Assembly: GCF_030009775.1 (NCBI RefSeq)
Contig: NZ_JASCTH010000005.1
Location: 248,001 to 312,000, forward strand
Direction: 5' to 3'
Length of the DNA stretch: 64,000 nucleotides
Source of the DNA: Actinoplanes sandaracinus
Lineage (GTDB): Bacteria > Actinomycetota > Actinomycetes > Mycobacteriales > Micromonosporaceae
Positions 16,063-24,648 of this stretch are shown here, piece after piece. Under the pieces are notes generated by a model. The model worked only from the letters and a program-made list of their open reading frames with translations, was not told the DNA's origin and made no database searches. Position numbers and translations under genes: made by a program. Within the stretch, counting starts at the first letter, position 1. Each line of letters begins with the position of its first letter.

Positions 16063-17622
16063 GTGCGCTGGAAGTTCTCGCTCGCCGGCCAGTTCCTCGT
16101 GCTCCAGCTGGGCATCGTGTTGCTGGTGGTCGGCGCGGTCGCGGCGGTGTCGCTCGCCGAGGCGGACGCCGCGTTCCGCCGGGACCAGGGCGCCAAGCTG
16201 CGGTCGAGCGCGGAGAACCTGGCCGCCACCGGGGTGATCCGCGACGGCATGGGCGCCACCGTCTGGTACGACGCCCTCGCCGCCGGCGCGGAGACGGCCC
16301 GCAGCGTCTCCGGCGCGTCCTTCGTCGAGCTCACCGACGCGAGCGGGGTGCTGCTGACCGGGCCGATGCGCGGCCGGCCCGCGGACCTGTCCGGCAGCGG
16401 CGGGCTCAGCGGCCGGGCCTGGCTGGGCGTCACCGAGCACGGCGGCCGGGCGCTGGTGGCACACGCCCCGGTGCTGGGGGCCGACGACGGCCGGGTGCTC
16501 GGCCTGGTCATGGTCGGCAAGACCTACCCGACGTTGCCGGAGTCGCTGGCGAGCGCGGCCGCGGACCTGCTGACCTATCTGCTGCTCGGTTCGGCGCTCG
16601 GCGTGGTCGGCTCGGCCCTGCTGTCCCGGCGGATCAAACGGCAGACCCTCGGCCTGGAGCCGGTCGAGATCGCCGGCCTGGTCGAACACCGTGAGGCGAT
16701 GCTGCACGGCATCAAGGAGGGCCTGATCGGCCTGGACCCGTCCGGCCGGGTGACGTTGGCCAACGACGAGGCGCGGCGCCTGCTCGGCCTGTCGGGCGAG
16801 GTCAACGGCGCGCCGTTGCGGTCGCTCGGCGTACCCGAGGAGGTGTCGTCGCTTTTGATCGAGGGTTCCGACGAGCCCGATCATGTGGTGGTGCACGAGT
16901 CGCGGGTGCTGGTGCTGAACCGGATGCCGGTGGTGGTGCGCGGGCGCGCCGCCGGGTCGGTGACCACGCTGCGGGACCGCACCGAGCTGACGTCGCTGGA
17001 ACGCGAACTGGACCTGAGCCGGCACACCACCGACGCGCTGCGCGCGCAGGCGCACGAGTTCACCAACCGGCTGCACACGATCTCCGGCCTGGTGCAGCTC
17101 GGGCAGTACGATGAGGCGGTCAATTTCATCGTCACGGCCGGTGAGACGCACCAGGCGCTCAGCCAGGACGTGCAGTCCCGGATCGCCGACCCGGCGGTGG
17201 CGGCGCTGCTCATCGCGAAGGCGAGCGTCGCGTCCGAGCAGCACGTCGAGTTCCGCATCGGCGAGGAGACCAGCATGCCCGCCCCGGTGGCCGACCATCT
17301 CGCCGCCGACCTGGTCACGGTCATCGGCAACCTGATCGACAACGCCATCGACGCCGTTGGCTCCGGCGGGTGGGTCGGCGTGGCGGTGCGCGACCTGGGC
17401 GACGAGATCGAGGTGTGCGTGACCGACTCGGGCGCCGGCGTGGCGCAGGAGTACGCGGAGAAGGTGTTCAGCAGCGGATTCACCACCAAGGCCGGGGACG
17501 GGCACCGGGGTCTCGGACTGGCGCTGATCAGCCGGGTGTGCACGGCGCGCGGTGGCGGCATCACCGTGGACGGGCCGGCGTTCACCGCGCGGCTCCCGGT
17601 GCACGCGGGAGGTGCGCGATGA
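16063..17622 (+). CDS. sensor histidine kinase, CitA/DcuS type
   Basis: Membrane sensor for di- or tricarboxylates, 519 residues. TM1 (about 10-30), extracytoplasmic PAS-like domain, TM2 (about 165-187), cytoplasmic PAS, a phosphoacceptor region RAQAHEFTNRLHTISGLVQL with the family's unusual DHp, then an HATPase with GNLIDNAIDAV and DSGAGV boxes and GHRGLGLAL. AGGGAGG precedes the GTG. Coupled by ATGA to the response regulator and likely to control tctCBA. Confidence 0.92.
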   Translation: MRWKFSLAGQFLVLQLGIVLLVVGAVAAVSLAEADAAFRRDQGAKLRSSAENLAATGVIRDGMGATVWYDALAAGAETARSVSGASFVELTDASGVLLTGPMRGRPADLSGSGGLSGRAWLGVTEHGGRALVAHAPVLGADDGRVLGLVMVGKTYPTLPESLASAAADLLTYLLLGSALGVVGSALLSRRIKRQTLGLEPVEIAGLVEHREAMLHGIKEGLIGLDPSGRVTLANDEARRLLGLSGEVNGAPLRSLGVPEEVSSLLIEGSDEPDHVVVHESRVLVLNRMPVVVRGRAAGSVTTLRDRTELTSLERELDLSRHTTDALRAQAHEFTNRLHTISGLVQLGQYDEAVNFIVTAGETHQALSQDVQSRIADPAVAALLIAKASVASEQHVEFRIGEETSMPAPVADHLAADLVTVIGNLIDNAIDAVGSGGWVGVAVRDLGDEIEVCVTDSGAGVAQEYAEKVFSSGFTTKAGDGHRGLGLALISRVCTARGGGITVDGPAFTARLPVHAGGAR

Positions 17623-18323
17623 CCCGGGTGCTGGTGGTCGACGACGACTTCATGGTGGCCCGCATCCATCAGGGCTTCGTGCAGAAGGTGCCGGGCTTCA
17701 CCGTGGTCGGCGCGGCGCACACCGGAGCGGCGGCCCTCCAGGCGGTCGAGGAGCTCCGGCCCGACCTGGTGCTGCTCGACATCTACCTGCCGGACATCTC
17801 CGGGCTGGAGGTGCTGCGCCGGCTGCGGCACGAGTCCAGCGACGTCGACGTCATCGCCATCACCGCGGCGCAGGACACCGAGACGGTACGGGTGGCGCTG
17901 CGCGGCGGCGTCATGCACTACATCATCAAGCCGTTCACCTTCGACACCCTGCGCGACCGGCTGGAGCGTTACACCGAGGCGGTCGCCCGGCTGGGCGAGA
18001 CGCCCACCGCCGTCCAGGCCGACGTCGACCGGTTCTTCGGCACCTCCCGGGGCGCCGCCCGCGACGGCGCACGGGGTGGCTCCCGAGACGGCGAGGCGAA
18101 CCTGCCGAAAGGGCTGGCCGGCCAGACCGCCGACCTGATCATCGCGGTGCTGCGCGACAGCGCCACCGACCTGTCCGCCGCCGAGTGCGCCGAACGGGCC
18201 GGCCTGTCCCGGGTCAGCACCCGCCGCTACCTCGAACACCTCGTCCGCCTGGGCAAGGCCCAGGTGCGGCTGCGCTACGGCGGAGCCGGCCGCCCCGAAC
18301 ACCGCTACATGTGGCGGGGTTAA
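17619..18323 (+). CDS. response regulator, CitB/DcuR type
   Basis: A 234-residue regulator. The receiver domain has the acidic pair VVDDDF, phosphoacceptor Asp in LVLLDIYLPD and Lys in YIIKPFTFDTL; the C-terminal HTH is LSAAECAERAGLSRVSTRRY. The intervening segment (about 145-165) is a Gly/Arg-rich linker. Starts on the overlapping ATGA of the kinase. Its probable target is the tctCBA promoter with the palindrome at 21638-21653. Confidence 0.9.
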   Translation: MTRVLVVDDDFMVARIHQGFVQKVPGFTVVGAAHTGAAALQAVEELRPDLVLLDIYLPDISGLEVLRRLRHESSDVDVIAITAAQDTETVRVALRGGVMHYIIKPFTFDTLRDRLERYTEAVARLGETPTAVQADVDRFFGTSRGAARDGARGGSRDGEANLPKGLAGQTADLIIAVLRDSATDLSAAECAERAGLSRVSTRRYLEHLVRLGKAQVRLRYGGAGRPEHRYMWRG

Positions 18324-18331
18324 CCCCCACA

Positions 18332-18393
18332 GCGACGCGATCTTGTGGAGTTGCGCAGCGCCGTTGCTGCGCAACTCCCCAAGATCGCGTCGC
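18332..18393. terminator. long hairpin between convergent genes
   Basis: Inverted repeat with 28-base arms (18332-18359 and 18366-18393, 27 of 28 matching) and a 6-base loop GCCGTT. It begins 8 bases after the response regulator stop and lies before the end of the convergent tctA gene. It probably serves as a bidirectional terminator; there is no U-run. Confidence 0.7.
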
Positions 18394-18399
18394 CGGGGC

Positions 18400-18458
18400 G
18401 GGGGGGGGGGGGGGGCGCCCCCCCCCCCCCCCCCCCACCCCCCCCCCCCCCCCCCCCC
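18400..18458. repeat. extreme poly-G / poly-C tract
   Basis: A run of 16 G (18400-18415), then CG, then 19 C, one A and 21 C up to 18458. The G and C runs can pair into a hairpin or form a G-quadruplex. It lies directly after the long hairpin and 20 bases before the tctA stop. Homopolymers this long are unusual; it may be unstable or partly a sequencing artefact, so the length is uncertain. Confidence 0.75.
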
Positions 18459-18478
18459 GCCGGGGGTAACGCGTCGTG

Positions 18479-20023
18479 TCAGTCTTCGTCGCTGAAAGCC
18501 AGCCGCTTCGCGCTTTCGCGGCCTCGTAGGCGGGCTATCAGCTTGGGCAGGTGGGGCAGCCCCAGGGCGGCCACCGCGAGCAGCAGCAGGATCAGGGTGA
18601 GCGGACGGCGTACGAAGATGGTCAGGTCGTTGTCGGACAGCAGCAGCGCCCGGCGGAACTGGATCTCCATCATCGGTCCCAGGATGACGCCGAGGATGAC
18701 CGGCGCGATCGGGAACTCGTACCGCCGCATGAACACCGCGATCACGCCGATGGTGAAGGCGATGAACACGTCGACGATGCTGCCGGAGACCGCGTAGACA
18801 CCGAGGGTCGCGAAGACCAGGATGCCGGTGTAGAGCAGCGGCCGCGGGATCTGCAGAACCTTCACCCACACCCGGATCATGGGCAGGTTCAGCGCCAGCA
18901 GCATGACGTTGCCGACGAACAGCGACGCGATCAGTCCCCAGACGATCTCCGGCGACTTCTCGAACAGCTGCGGACCCGGGGCGAGGTCGAAGTAGCCGAA
19001 CGCGGCCAGCATCACCGCGGCCGTCGCGGACGTCGGGATGCCGAGCGTCAGCAGCGGCACCAGCACGCCGGAGAACGAGGCGTTGTTGGCGGCCTCCGGA
19101 CCGGCGACACCCTCGATCGCGCCGTTGCCCCACTCCTCCGGGTGCTTCGAGCGGCGCTTCTCCAGTGTGTACGACACGAACGTGGGGATCTCGGCGCCAC
19201 CGGACGGCAGCGCCCCGAACGGGAAGCCGAGCGCGGTGCCGCGCAGCCACGGCCGCCAGGACCGGGACCAGTCGGCGCGGCTGAGCCAGGCGAACCCCTT
19301 GCCGGCCGGCTCCAGCGGCGTGACGTGCGCCGGCAGGTCACGCAGCCGGGAGGCGATGAACAGCGTCTCGCCGATGGCGAACAGGCCGACGATGATGGTG
19401 ACGATGTCGACGCCGTCGAGCAGCTCCGGCACCCCGAAGGTGAACCGGGCCTGCCCGGTGAGCGAGTCCAGGCCGATCAGGCCGAGGAACAGACCGAAGG
19501 TCAACGACATCAGGCCGCGTACGAGTGACGCGCCGACCATCGCGGTGACCGTCACCATGGCGAGGACCGCCAGCGCGAAGTAGTCGGAGGCGCGGAACGT
19601 CACCGCCAGTTTCGCCATCGGGGTGGCCACGAAGGCGAGCAGGATCGTCGAGATGGTGCCGGCGACGAATGACCCGATCGCGGCGGTGGCCAGCGCCGTT
19701 CGGGCCCTGCCCCGGCGGGCCATCTGGTAGCCCTCGATGGAGGTCGCCACCGACGCCGACTCGCCGGGCGTGTTGAGCAGGATCGAGGTGGTCGAGCCGC
19801 CGTACATGGCGCCGGCGTAGATGCCGGCGAACATGATCAGCGTGCCGGTCGGGTCGTCGAGCCGCAGCGCCACCGGCAGCAACAGGGCGATGGTCAGGGC
19901 GGGGCCGATTCCCGGCAGCACGCCCACGAGCGTGCCGATGGTGACGCCGATCGCCGCGTACAGCAGGTTCACCGGGGTGAGGACCGTGCCGAAGCCGGCC
20001 ATCAGGTCCATGAAGGAGTTCAC
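18479..20023 (-). CDS. tctA: tripartite tricarboxylate transporter, large permease TctA
   Basis: Twelve-helix membrane subunit of 514 residues carrying the substrate pathway. Family signatures: [39 protein letters not shown] with [17 protein letters not shown], and [15 protein letters not shown]. Start overlaps the tctB stop by ATGA. Works with TctB and a TctC receptor to import citrate-like acids using the ion gradient. Confidence 0.95.
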   Translation of the reverse strand: MNSFMDLMAGFGTVLTPVNLLYAAIGVTIGTLVGVLPGIGPALTIALLLPVALRLDDPTGTLIMFAGIYAGAMYGGSTTSILLNTPGESASVATSIEGYQMARRGRARTALATAAIGSFVAGTISTILLAFVATPMAKLAVTFRASDYFALAVLAMVTVTAMVGASLVRGLMSLTFGLFLGLIGLDSLTGQARFTFGVPELLDGVDIVTIIVGLFAIGETLFIASRLRDLPAHVTPLEPAGKGFAWLSRADWSRSWRPWLRGTALGFPFGALPSGGAEIPTFVSYTLEKRRSKHPEEWGNGAIEGVAGPEAANNASFSGVLVPLLTLGIPTSATAAVMLAAFGYFDLAPGPQLFEKSPEIVWGLIASLFVGNVMLLALNLPMIRVWVKVLQIPRPLLYTGILVFATLGVYAVSGSIVDVFIAFTIGVIAVFMRRYEFPIAPVILGVILGPMMEIQFRRALLLSDNDLTIFVRRPLTLILLLLAVAALGLPHLPKLIARLRGRESAKRLAFSDED

Positions 20024-20544
20024 AGCGGCAGCACTCCCGCCGGCAGGACGATCCCGAGCAGCCGGGTGAAGACCAGGTAGATGCCGAGCGAGAGCGCCAC
20101 CGCGGTGGCCAGGTCCCGCACGATCACCTCACGCACCGGGCGGGTGCTCAGCAGTCTGGCCGCGACCAGCACGAACACCGCGGTGGCCAGGACGTAGCCC
20201 AGCACCGTGTACTTGAGGACGACGGCGTAGCAGACGAGCGCCACGAGCAGCAGCAGCGGCGTACGCCAGGTGGTGAGGCCGGCCGCCTCGCCCGCGACGG
20301 CGCGTTTACGGACGGCCTCCAGCAGATATCCGAGGGCGACGGCGACCCAGAGGCCCGTGACCACGATCGGCGCGAGGGTGGGGCCGCCGAGCGTGACACC
20401 GTTGTCGATCCCGGTGGTGACGGCCTGCCACAGCAGGGCGGCGCCGGCGAGCAGCAGCACGACGCCGGCGACCGGCGCACCGGAGGCGGACGGTGCCGCC
20501 TCCGGTGTCGCCTGTTCGGGGTCGGGAGGGAGTGCCGAGGTCAT
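20020..20544 (-). CDS. tctB: tripartite tricarboxylate transporter, small permease TctB
   Basis: Small four-helix membrane subunit of 174 residues: hydrophobic segments near 25-42, 58-75, 93-125 and 146-165, with a Pro/Ala-rich cytoplasmic N-terminus. Assigned by its position between tctC (6 bases upstream) and tctA (4-base overlap) and by the TctB-like layout; primary sequence is poorly conserved in this family. Confidence 0.88.
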   Translation of the reverse strand: MTSALPPDPEQATPEAAPSASGAPVAGVVLLLAGAALLWQAVTTGIDNGVTLGGPTLAPIVVTGLWVAVALGYLLEAVRKRAVAGEAAGLTTWRTPLLLLVALVCYAVVLKYTVLGYVLATAVFVLVAARLLSTRPVREVIVRDLATAVALSLGIYLVFTRLLGIVLPAGVLPL

Positions 20545-20550
20545 GGTTGC

Positions 20551-21579
20551 TCAGCCCAGGCCGATCTCGGTCAGGACCGTCTTGATGCGGGTGCTCTCCG
20601 ACTCGTAGAACGCGACGGCCTCGTCGCCGGACTTGTAGAAGTCCTGCCACTTCTTGGCGGCCAGTTCGGCCTTCCACGGCGCGGAGTTGTGCAGGTCGTC
20701 GACGAGCTTGATGATCGCGGTCCGCTCACCGGCGCTGATACCGGGCGGGGCGACCACGCCACGCCAGTTCATCAGTTCCAGGTCGAACCCGGACTCCTTG
20801 ATGCTGGGGGCGGGAGTGCCGGCGCCGGCGTCCCCGCCGGTGGCGCTGGAGACCGCGAGGGCGCGGACCGTGCCGGCCTTGACCAGGTCGGCGAACTCGC
20901 TGGTGCCGGAGACCGCCACGCTGACGTCGCCGGAGAGCAGCGCCGCCTTGGTCTCGCCGCCGCCGGAGTAGGCGATGTACTGCTTGGCCACCGCTTTGGC
21001 GTCGGCGCCGGCCGCTTTGGCGAGCAGTCCGACGAGGATCTGGTCGGTGCCGCCGGCCGAGCCGCCGCCCCACTTCACCGAGGCCGGGTCGGCCTTGACA
21101 GCGTCGGTGAGCTGCTTGAGCGTCGTGTACTTCGAGTCGTTGCGGACGACCACGACCTCCGACTCGGCCGTGAGCGTGGCGATCGGGGTCGTCTTGCTCA
21201 GGTCGACCGGCGCCTTGTTGGTGACCACACCGCCGACCATGACCAGACCGGTCACCATGAGCTGGTGCGGGTCCTTCTGGTGGCTGGTCACCAGCTCGGC
21301 CAGGCCGATGGTGCCGGCGGCGCCGGTGACGTTGCGGACCTCGGCCGACTGGCTCTTGAGGAGACCGGCGTCCTGCAGGGACTTCTGCATCGAGCGTGCG
21401 GTGGTGTCCCACCCGCCGCCGGCTCCGGCGGGCGCCATGATCTGGAGGGTCTTGCTCGGGTAGTCGGCGGGCGCGGCGCCCGAGGCGGCCGGCGACTCGC
21501 CGACGGACTGGTCGGCGCACCCGGCAGCCAGCAACAGCACGGCGGCGGGCAGGGCGGCCGCGAGGCGCAATCTCAACAT
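20551..21579 (-). CDS. tctC: tricarboxylate-binding lipoprotein TctC
   Basis: Solute receptor of 342 residues with a lipoprotein leader ending LLLAAGC (Cys21). Signatures: IMAPAGAGGGWDTTARSMQ, VVVVRNDSKYTTLKQLTDAV, GGGSAGGTDQ and NWRGVVAPPGIS. First gene of the tctCBA operon; the promoter region contains a 16-base palindrome 59 bases upstream. Diverged from the orphan receptor at 15039-15986, which has the same fold. Confidence 0.93.
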   Translation of the reverse strand: MLRLRLAAALPAAVLLLAAGCADQSVGESPAASGAAPADYPSKTLQIMAPAGAGGGWDTTARSMQKSLQDAGLLKSQSAEVRNVTGAAGTIGLAELVTSHQKDPHQLMVTGLVMVGGVVTNKAPVDLSKTTPIATLTAESEVVVVRNDSKYTTLKQLTDAVKADPASVKWGGGSAGGTDQILVGLLAKAAGADAKAVAKQYIAYSGGGETKAALLSGDVSVAVSGTSEFADLVKAGTVRALAVSSATGGDAGAGTPAPSIKESGFDLELMNWRGVVAPPGISAGERTAIIKLVDDLHNSAPWKAELAAKKWQDFYKSGDEAVAFYESESTRIKTVLTEIGLG

Positions 21580-21637
21580 GGAACTCGTGCTCCTGTCACA
21601 GGGGGAAGACGAACGTGTTACGCACCCTGCAACACCC

Positions 21638-21653
21638 AGTGACCCGGGTCACT
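21638..21653. promoter_or_regulatory. perfect 16-bp palindrome upstream of tctC
   Basis: AGTGACCCGGGTCACT, 59 bases upstream of the tctC start codon. Position and symmetry fit an operator for the linked response regulator or a repressor. No second copy was found near the kinase gene. Confidence 0.5.
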
Positions 21654-21700
21654 ATTGTGAAGCCTGCGAGCATATTGGTCTTTCTGGTCGCGCCGGCTCG

Positions 21701-24211
21701 TCAGTCTGCGCGGTCCGGCCCGCCCTTCAAGGTCTCGGTGAGCTGGGCCCGGCTGCTGACGCCGAGTTTGCGGTAACAGTGCTGCAGGTGGTTGTCCACG
21801 GTGCGCACCGACAGTCGCAGCATCTCGGCGATCTTCTCGCTGCTCAGGCCGCGTGCCACGAGGGCGGCGACCTCCTGTTCGCGGACGGTCAGCGGCACCA
21901 GGGGGGAGGCCGCCGGCCAGGCCATCGGGACGGTGATGCCGGTTTCGCTGATCAGGCTGGTCAGGCGGCGGGCGGAGGAATTGGCGGTCACCTGTTCGCC
22001 CGCGGTGCGCAGGTGCGCCTGGGCGTGGGCGCTGGCGGCGGCGGCCAGCAGGCGCAGGCCGCGTTGCTGGTAACCACGGGCACACGCGTCGAGGGCCGCG
22101 CCGGAGCGGCGCGCCAGGGCGGTGAGGTATCCGGCGTGGACCTGGGGCAGGTCGTAGTCGCAGTCGTCGGCGAGCCGGGTGAGACGCTGGGCCACGTCGA
22201 GATCGGGAACGGCCTGCCCGGCGACCAGGAGAGCCTCGGCGACGGTGGCTCGCCGGCCCAGGCTCTCGGCCCGGGCGGCGACGCGCAGGGCCTGCTCCCC
22301 GGCGGGATGGATCCGGCCGCGGATCAGCAGGATCTGCGCGGTGGTCAGGCCGGCCATCTCGTCGATGTCGGGCGAGCCGAGGGCCTGGGCGGCGGCGCGC
22401 ACCTCGTCGAGAGCGCCGGCCGGTTCGGCGCCGCTGTGCCAGGCCTGGCACAGCGCCAGGCCGGTGAGGGCCCTGGCCTGGGTCCAGCCGGCCTCCCGGC
22501 CGTGCAGGGCGGCCAGGGCGTGACGGAAGCTCCGGCCCGCGTCGTCGAGGGCGCCACCGCGCAGCTGGGCGGCGCCGGCGAGGGCGAGCCCCGCGGCCAG
22601 GGCCGGGCCGTGCCGCAGACGGCGTCCTTCGGCGGCCAGCCGCCGGGCGACGTCGAGGGCCTCGGGGATGCGGCTGACGGTGAGCAGCGCGCGGCCGAAC
22701 AGCAGCAGGACGGCCAGCCGCAGGTCGGGGACGAACTGGCCGAGGAACGTGTCGCCGATCTCGGTCACGGCGTGCAGGGCCGCCTGGGCCTGGCCACCGG
22801 CGAGCAGGGCGTACAGGTGGGCGAGGAAGACACGCTGGCCGTCGCGCTTGGCCAGGGGCGTGTTCTCCGAACGTTTCCGCAGCGTCGGCAGAAGCGACGA
22901 GACGTTCTCCGCGCACGCCGCGACGAGCAGTCCCGCGGGATCGAGCCGGTGCGGACGGCCCGGGCAGCCGGGTGGCATCACGACACGCTGGGCGGTGCGC
23001 ACGTCGGCCAGCCAGAGGATGAGCACGTCGAGGCGCTCGGCGGCGAGCCGGCCACGGGATTCCGCGCCGGCGCTCGCGGCGGAGAGTCCGAGCATGCGCT
23101 CCGCCGAGCGTGGGCAGGCCTGCCGGATCAGGGTGTCGGCCAGCAGCGGCGAGCTCGCCGGGTCTGTGGCGTGGGGGTGCAGGAGTTGCTGGGCCCAGCG
23201 CGGGGCGTGGTGTTCCAGGGCGGCGCCGGCCGCGGTGATCGCGTGGTCCAGGTCGACGGGCCGGCCGGCGGTCATCCGCAGTTTCGCCGTGTCCAGCGGA
23301 TCCAGCAGCCCGGTCCGGTCGACCGGCTCGCGCAGGGCCCGCAGACAGGCGTCGGCGAGCCGGCGGCGCTGGGTTCCGGTGCCGCCGGCCTGGACGGCCG
23401 GCGCCAGCCAGCCGGCCGCCGGGGAGAGGACGGCCCGGTCGTCGGTGGACACGGTGAGCAGGCCACGTTGTTCCAGGCGTTCCAGGCTGTCGTGCAGACT
23501 CAGCGCCTCGGCGAGCGGCAGCGGGATCCCGTCGATGATCGCGAGCAACTGCAGCAGGTCCCGCTCCCCGGGCGACAGCGGCGCCAGCGAGGCGGCGGCG
23601 GCCTGGCCGAACCAGATGGAGAACCGCACGGCCCCGTCCAGCCGCCACACGCCGTGGACGGTCCTGAGCTGGTCCTGCGCGAGCATCGTGTCGATGACCT
23701 CGCGGACCAGCAGCGGCAGCCCGGCGGTGGCGTCGCCGATCTCGGCGAGCGACAGGTCGTCGATCGGGCCGCCGAGCCGGCTCGTGCAGTAGGTGCGAAT
23801 CTCCGCCTCGGTGAGGGCGGGGACCGGCGTGACGGCGAGGTTGAGCCCGCGTGCCCGCAGGGCGAGGTCGGGATAGAGCAGCGGCCGGGTGGTGGCGATC
23901 AGGTTCCGCTCGCCGGTGGTGGCGGCGTCGGCGAGGAGACCGAGCGCCCGGTCGTCCAGCCGGTCGATGTCGTCGATCAGCAGGACGTCGGCGACCGGGG
24001 CGGCGTGGGTGATGGCCGCTTCGGTGACGGCGGCGGCGTGCAGGAGCCGGCCGCGCTGCCGCAGATCCTCCGACAGGGCCCGCAACAGATAGGTCTTGCC
24101 GCAGCCGTAGGGCCCGACCAGCAGCACGCCGGGCTCTCGCGGTGCTCGCAGCGCGTCCAGCACCCGGTCCCGGACGGGGTGTCGCTCCAGGTAGGGCCAT
24201 GCGGATGGCAT
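21701..24211 (-). CDS. LAL-type LuxR regulator with N-terminal ATPase
   Basis: Large ATP-binding regulator of 836 residues. Walker A GPYGCGKT near 34 and Walker B DVLLIDDID near 75-83 mark a STAND/AAA-like ATPase; the middle 450 residues are helical repeats rich in Ala/Arg; the C-terminus holds a LuxR HTH (LTVREQEVAALVARGLSSEK, then VRTVDNHLQHCYRKLGV). Such proteins usually activate adjacent genes after sensing a ligand. A GGGGGAG ribosome site precedes the ATG. Divergent from the protease/repeat operon, with six shared promoter motifs between. Confidence 0.9.
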   Translation of the reverse strand: MPSAWPYLERHPVRDRVLDALRAPREPGVLLVGPYGCGKTYLLRALSEDLRQRGRLLHAAAVTEAAITHAAPVADVLLIDDIDRLDDRALGLLADAATTGERNLIATTRPLLYPDLALRARGLNLAVTPVPALTEAEIRTYCTSRLGGPIDDLSLAEIGDATAGLPLLVREVIDTMLAQDQLRTVHGVWRLDGAVRFSIWFGQAAAASLAPLSPGERDLLQLLAIIDGIPLPLAEALSLHDSLERLEQRGLLTVSTDDRAVLSPAAGWLAPAVQAGGTGTQRRRLADACLRALREPVDRTGLLDPLDTAKLRMTAGRPVDLDHAITAAGAALEHHAPRWAQQLLHPHATDPASSPLLADTLIRQACPRSAERMLGLSAASAGAESRGRLAAERLDVLILWLADVRTAQRVVMPPGCPGRPHRLDPAGLLVAACAENVSSLLPTLRKRSENTPLAKRDGQRVFLAHLYALLAGGQAQAALHAVTEIGDTFLGQFVPDLRLAVLLLFGRALLTVSRIPEALDVARRLAAEGRRLRHGPALAAGLALAGAAQLRGGALDDAGRSFRHALAALHGREAGWTQARALTGLALCQAWHSGAEPAGALDEVRAAAQALGSPDIDEMAGLTTAQILLIRGRIHPAGEQALRVAARAESLGRRATVAEALLVAGQAVPDLDVAQRLTRLADDCDYDLPQVHAGYLTALARRSGAALDACARGYQQRGLRLLAAAASAHAQAHLRTAGEQVTANSSARRLTSLISETGITVPMAWPAASPLVPLTVREQEVAALVARGLSSEKIAEMLRLSVRTVDNHLQHCYRKLGVSSRAQLTETLKGGPDRAD

Positions 24212-24239
24212 TCCGGGCTCCCCCTACCGTCGATCGACC

Positions 24240-24575
24240 GTGAGTAATGTCTCCACGACTGTCGGTAGGGGTGAGTATCGTCCACCCGGTCGGAACTGTC
24301 GCGTGAATGAGTAGCCGGTACTCATGCCGCCCGGGCGGCAGCCGCGCCCGCGGTGATACGCCGCCGGCGCTGGAAACGCTCTCTGGCGCAGCGGTCGCGG
24401 GCGCCGCCCGGCACAGGCGGCCGGGCCCGGCCGCTCCAGGTGGGGAGCGTCCGGATGAGTAGCCGGCGGCCCTCCACATCGGGCGGATCCGGGTAGCGCC
24501 GGCGCGATCGTGAACGGCGGATGAGTAACGCCTACCCGGCCGGCGCCGCCGCGCGAATGAGTACCCGGTGCTCAC
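24240..24575. promoter_or_regulatory. cluster of six RTGAGTA sites in divergent promoter
   Basis: The 437-base gap between the LAL regulator and the repeat-protein gene contains RTGAGTA at 24240, 24271, 24307, 24455, 24521 and 24557, all on the plus strand. The copy at 24307-24325 is a perfect inverted repeat, ATGAGTAGCCGGTACTCAT. The copy at 24557-24575 is a partial one (ATGAGTA, 5-base spacer, TGCTCAC), and that at 24521 is weaker. These are likely binding sites for the adjacent LuxR regulator. Confidence 0.65.
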
Positions 24576-24648
24576 GACAACGGGCGCGCTCCGGTCGAAG
24601 GATGAAGGCGCGATCACCGCAGACAGACAGATGGGAAAGGAGAGCGGC

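Noticed and set aside
16881..19250. Frame crossing the poly-C tract, giving Gly and Pro runs
   Set aside because: Runs through the intergenic hairpin and two genes in wrong frames; no domain.
24240..24575. CRISPR-like array
   Set aside because: The repeat is only 7 bases with uneven spacing and there are no cas genes; it is better read as operator sites.
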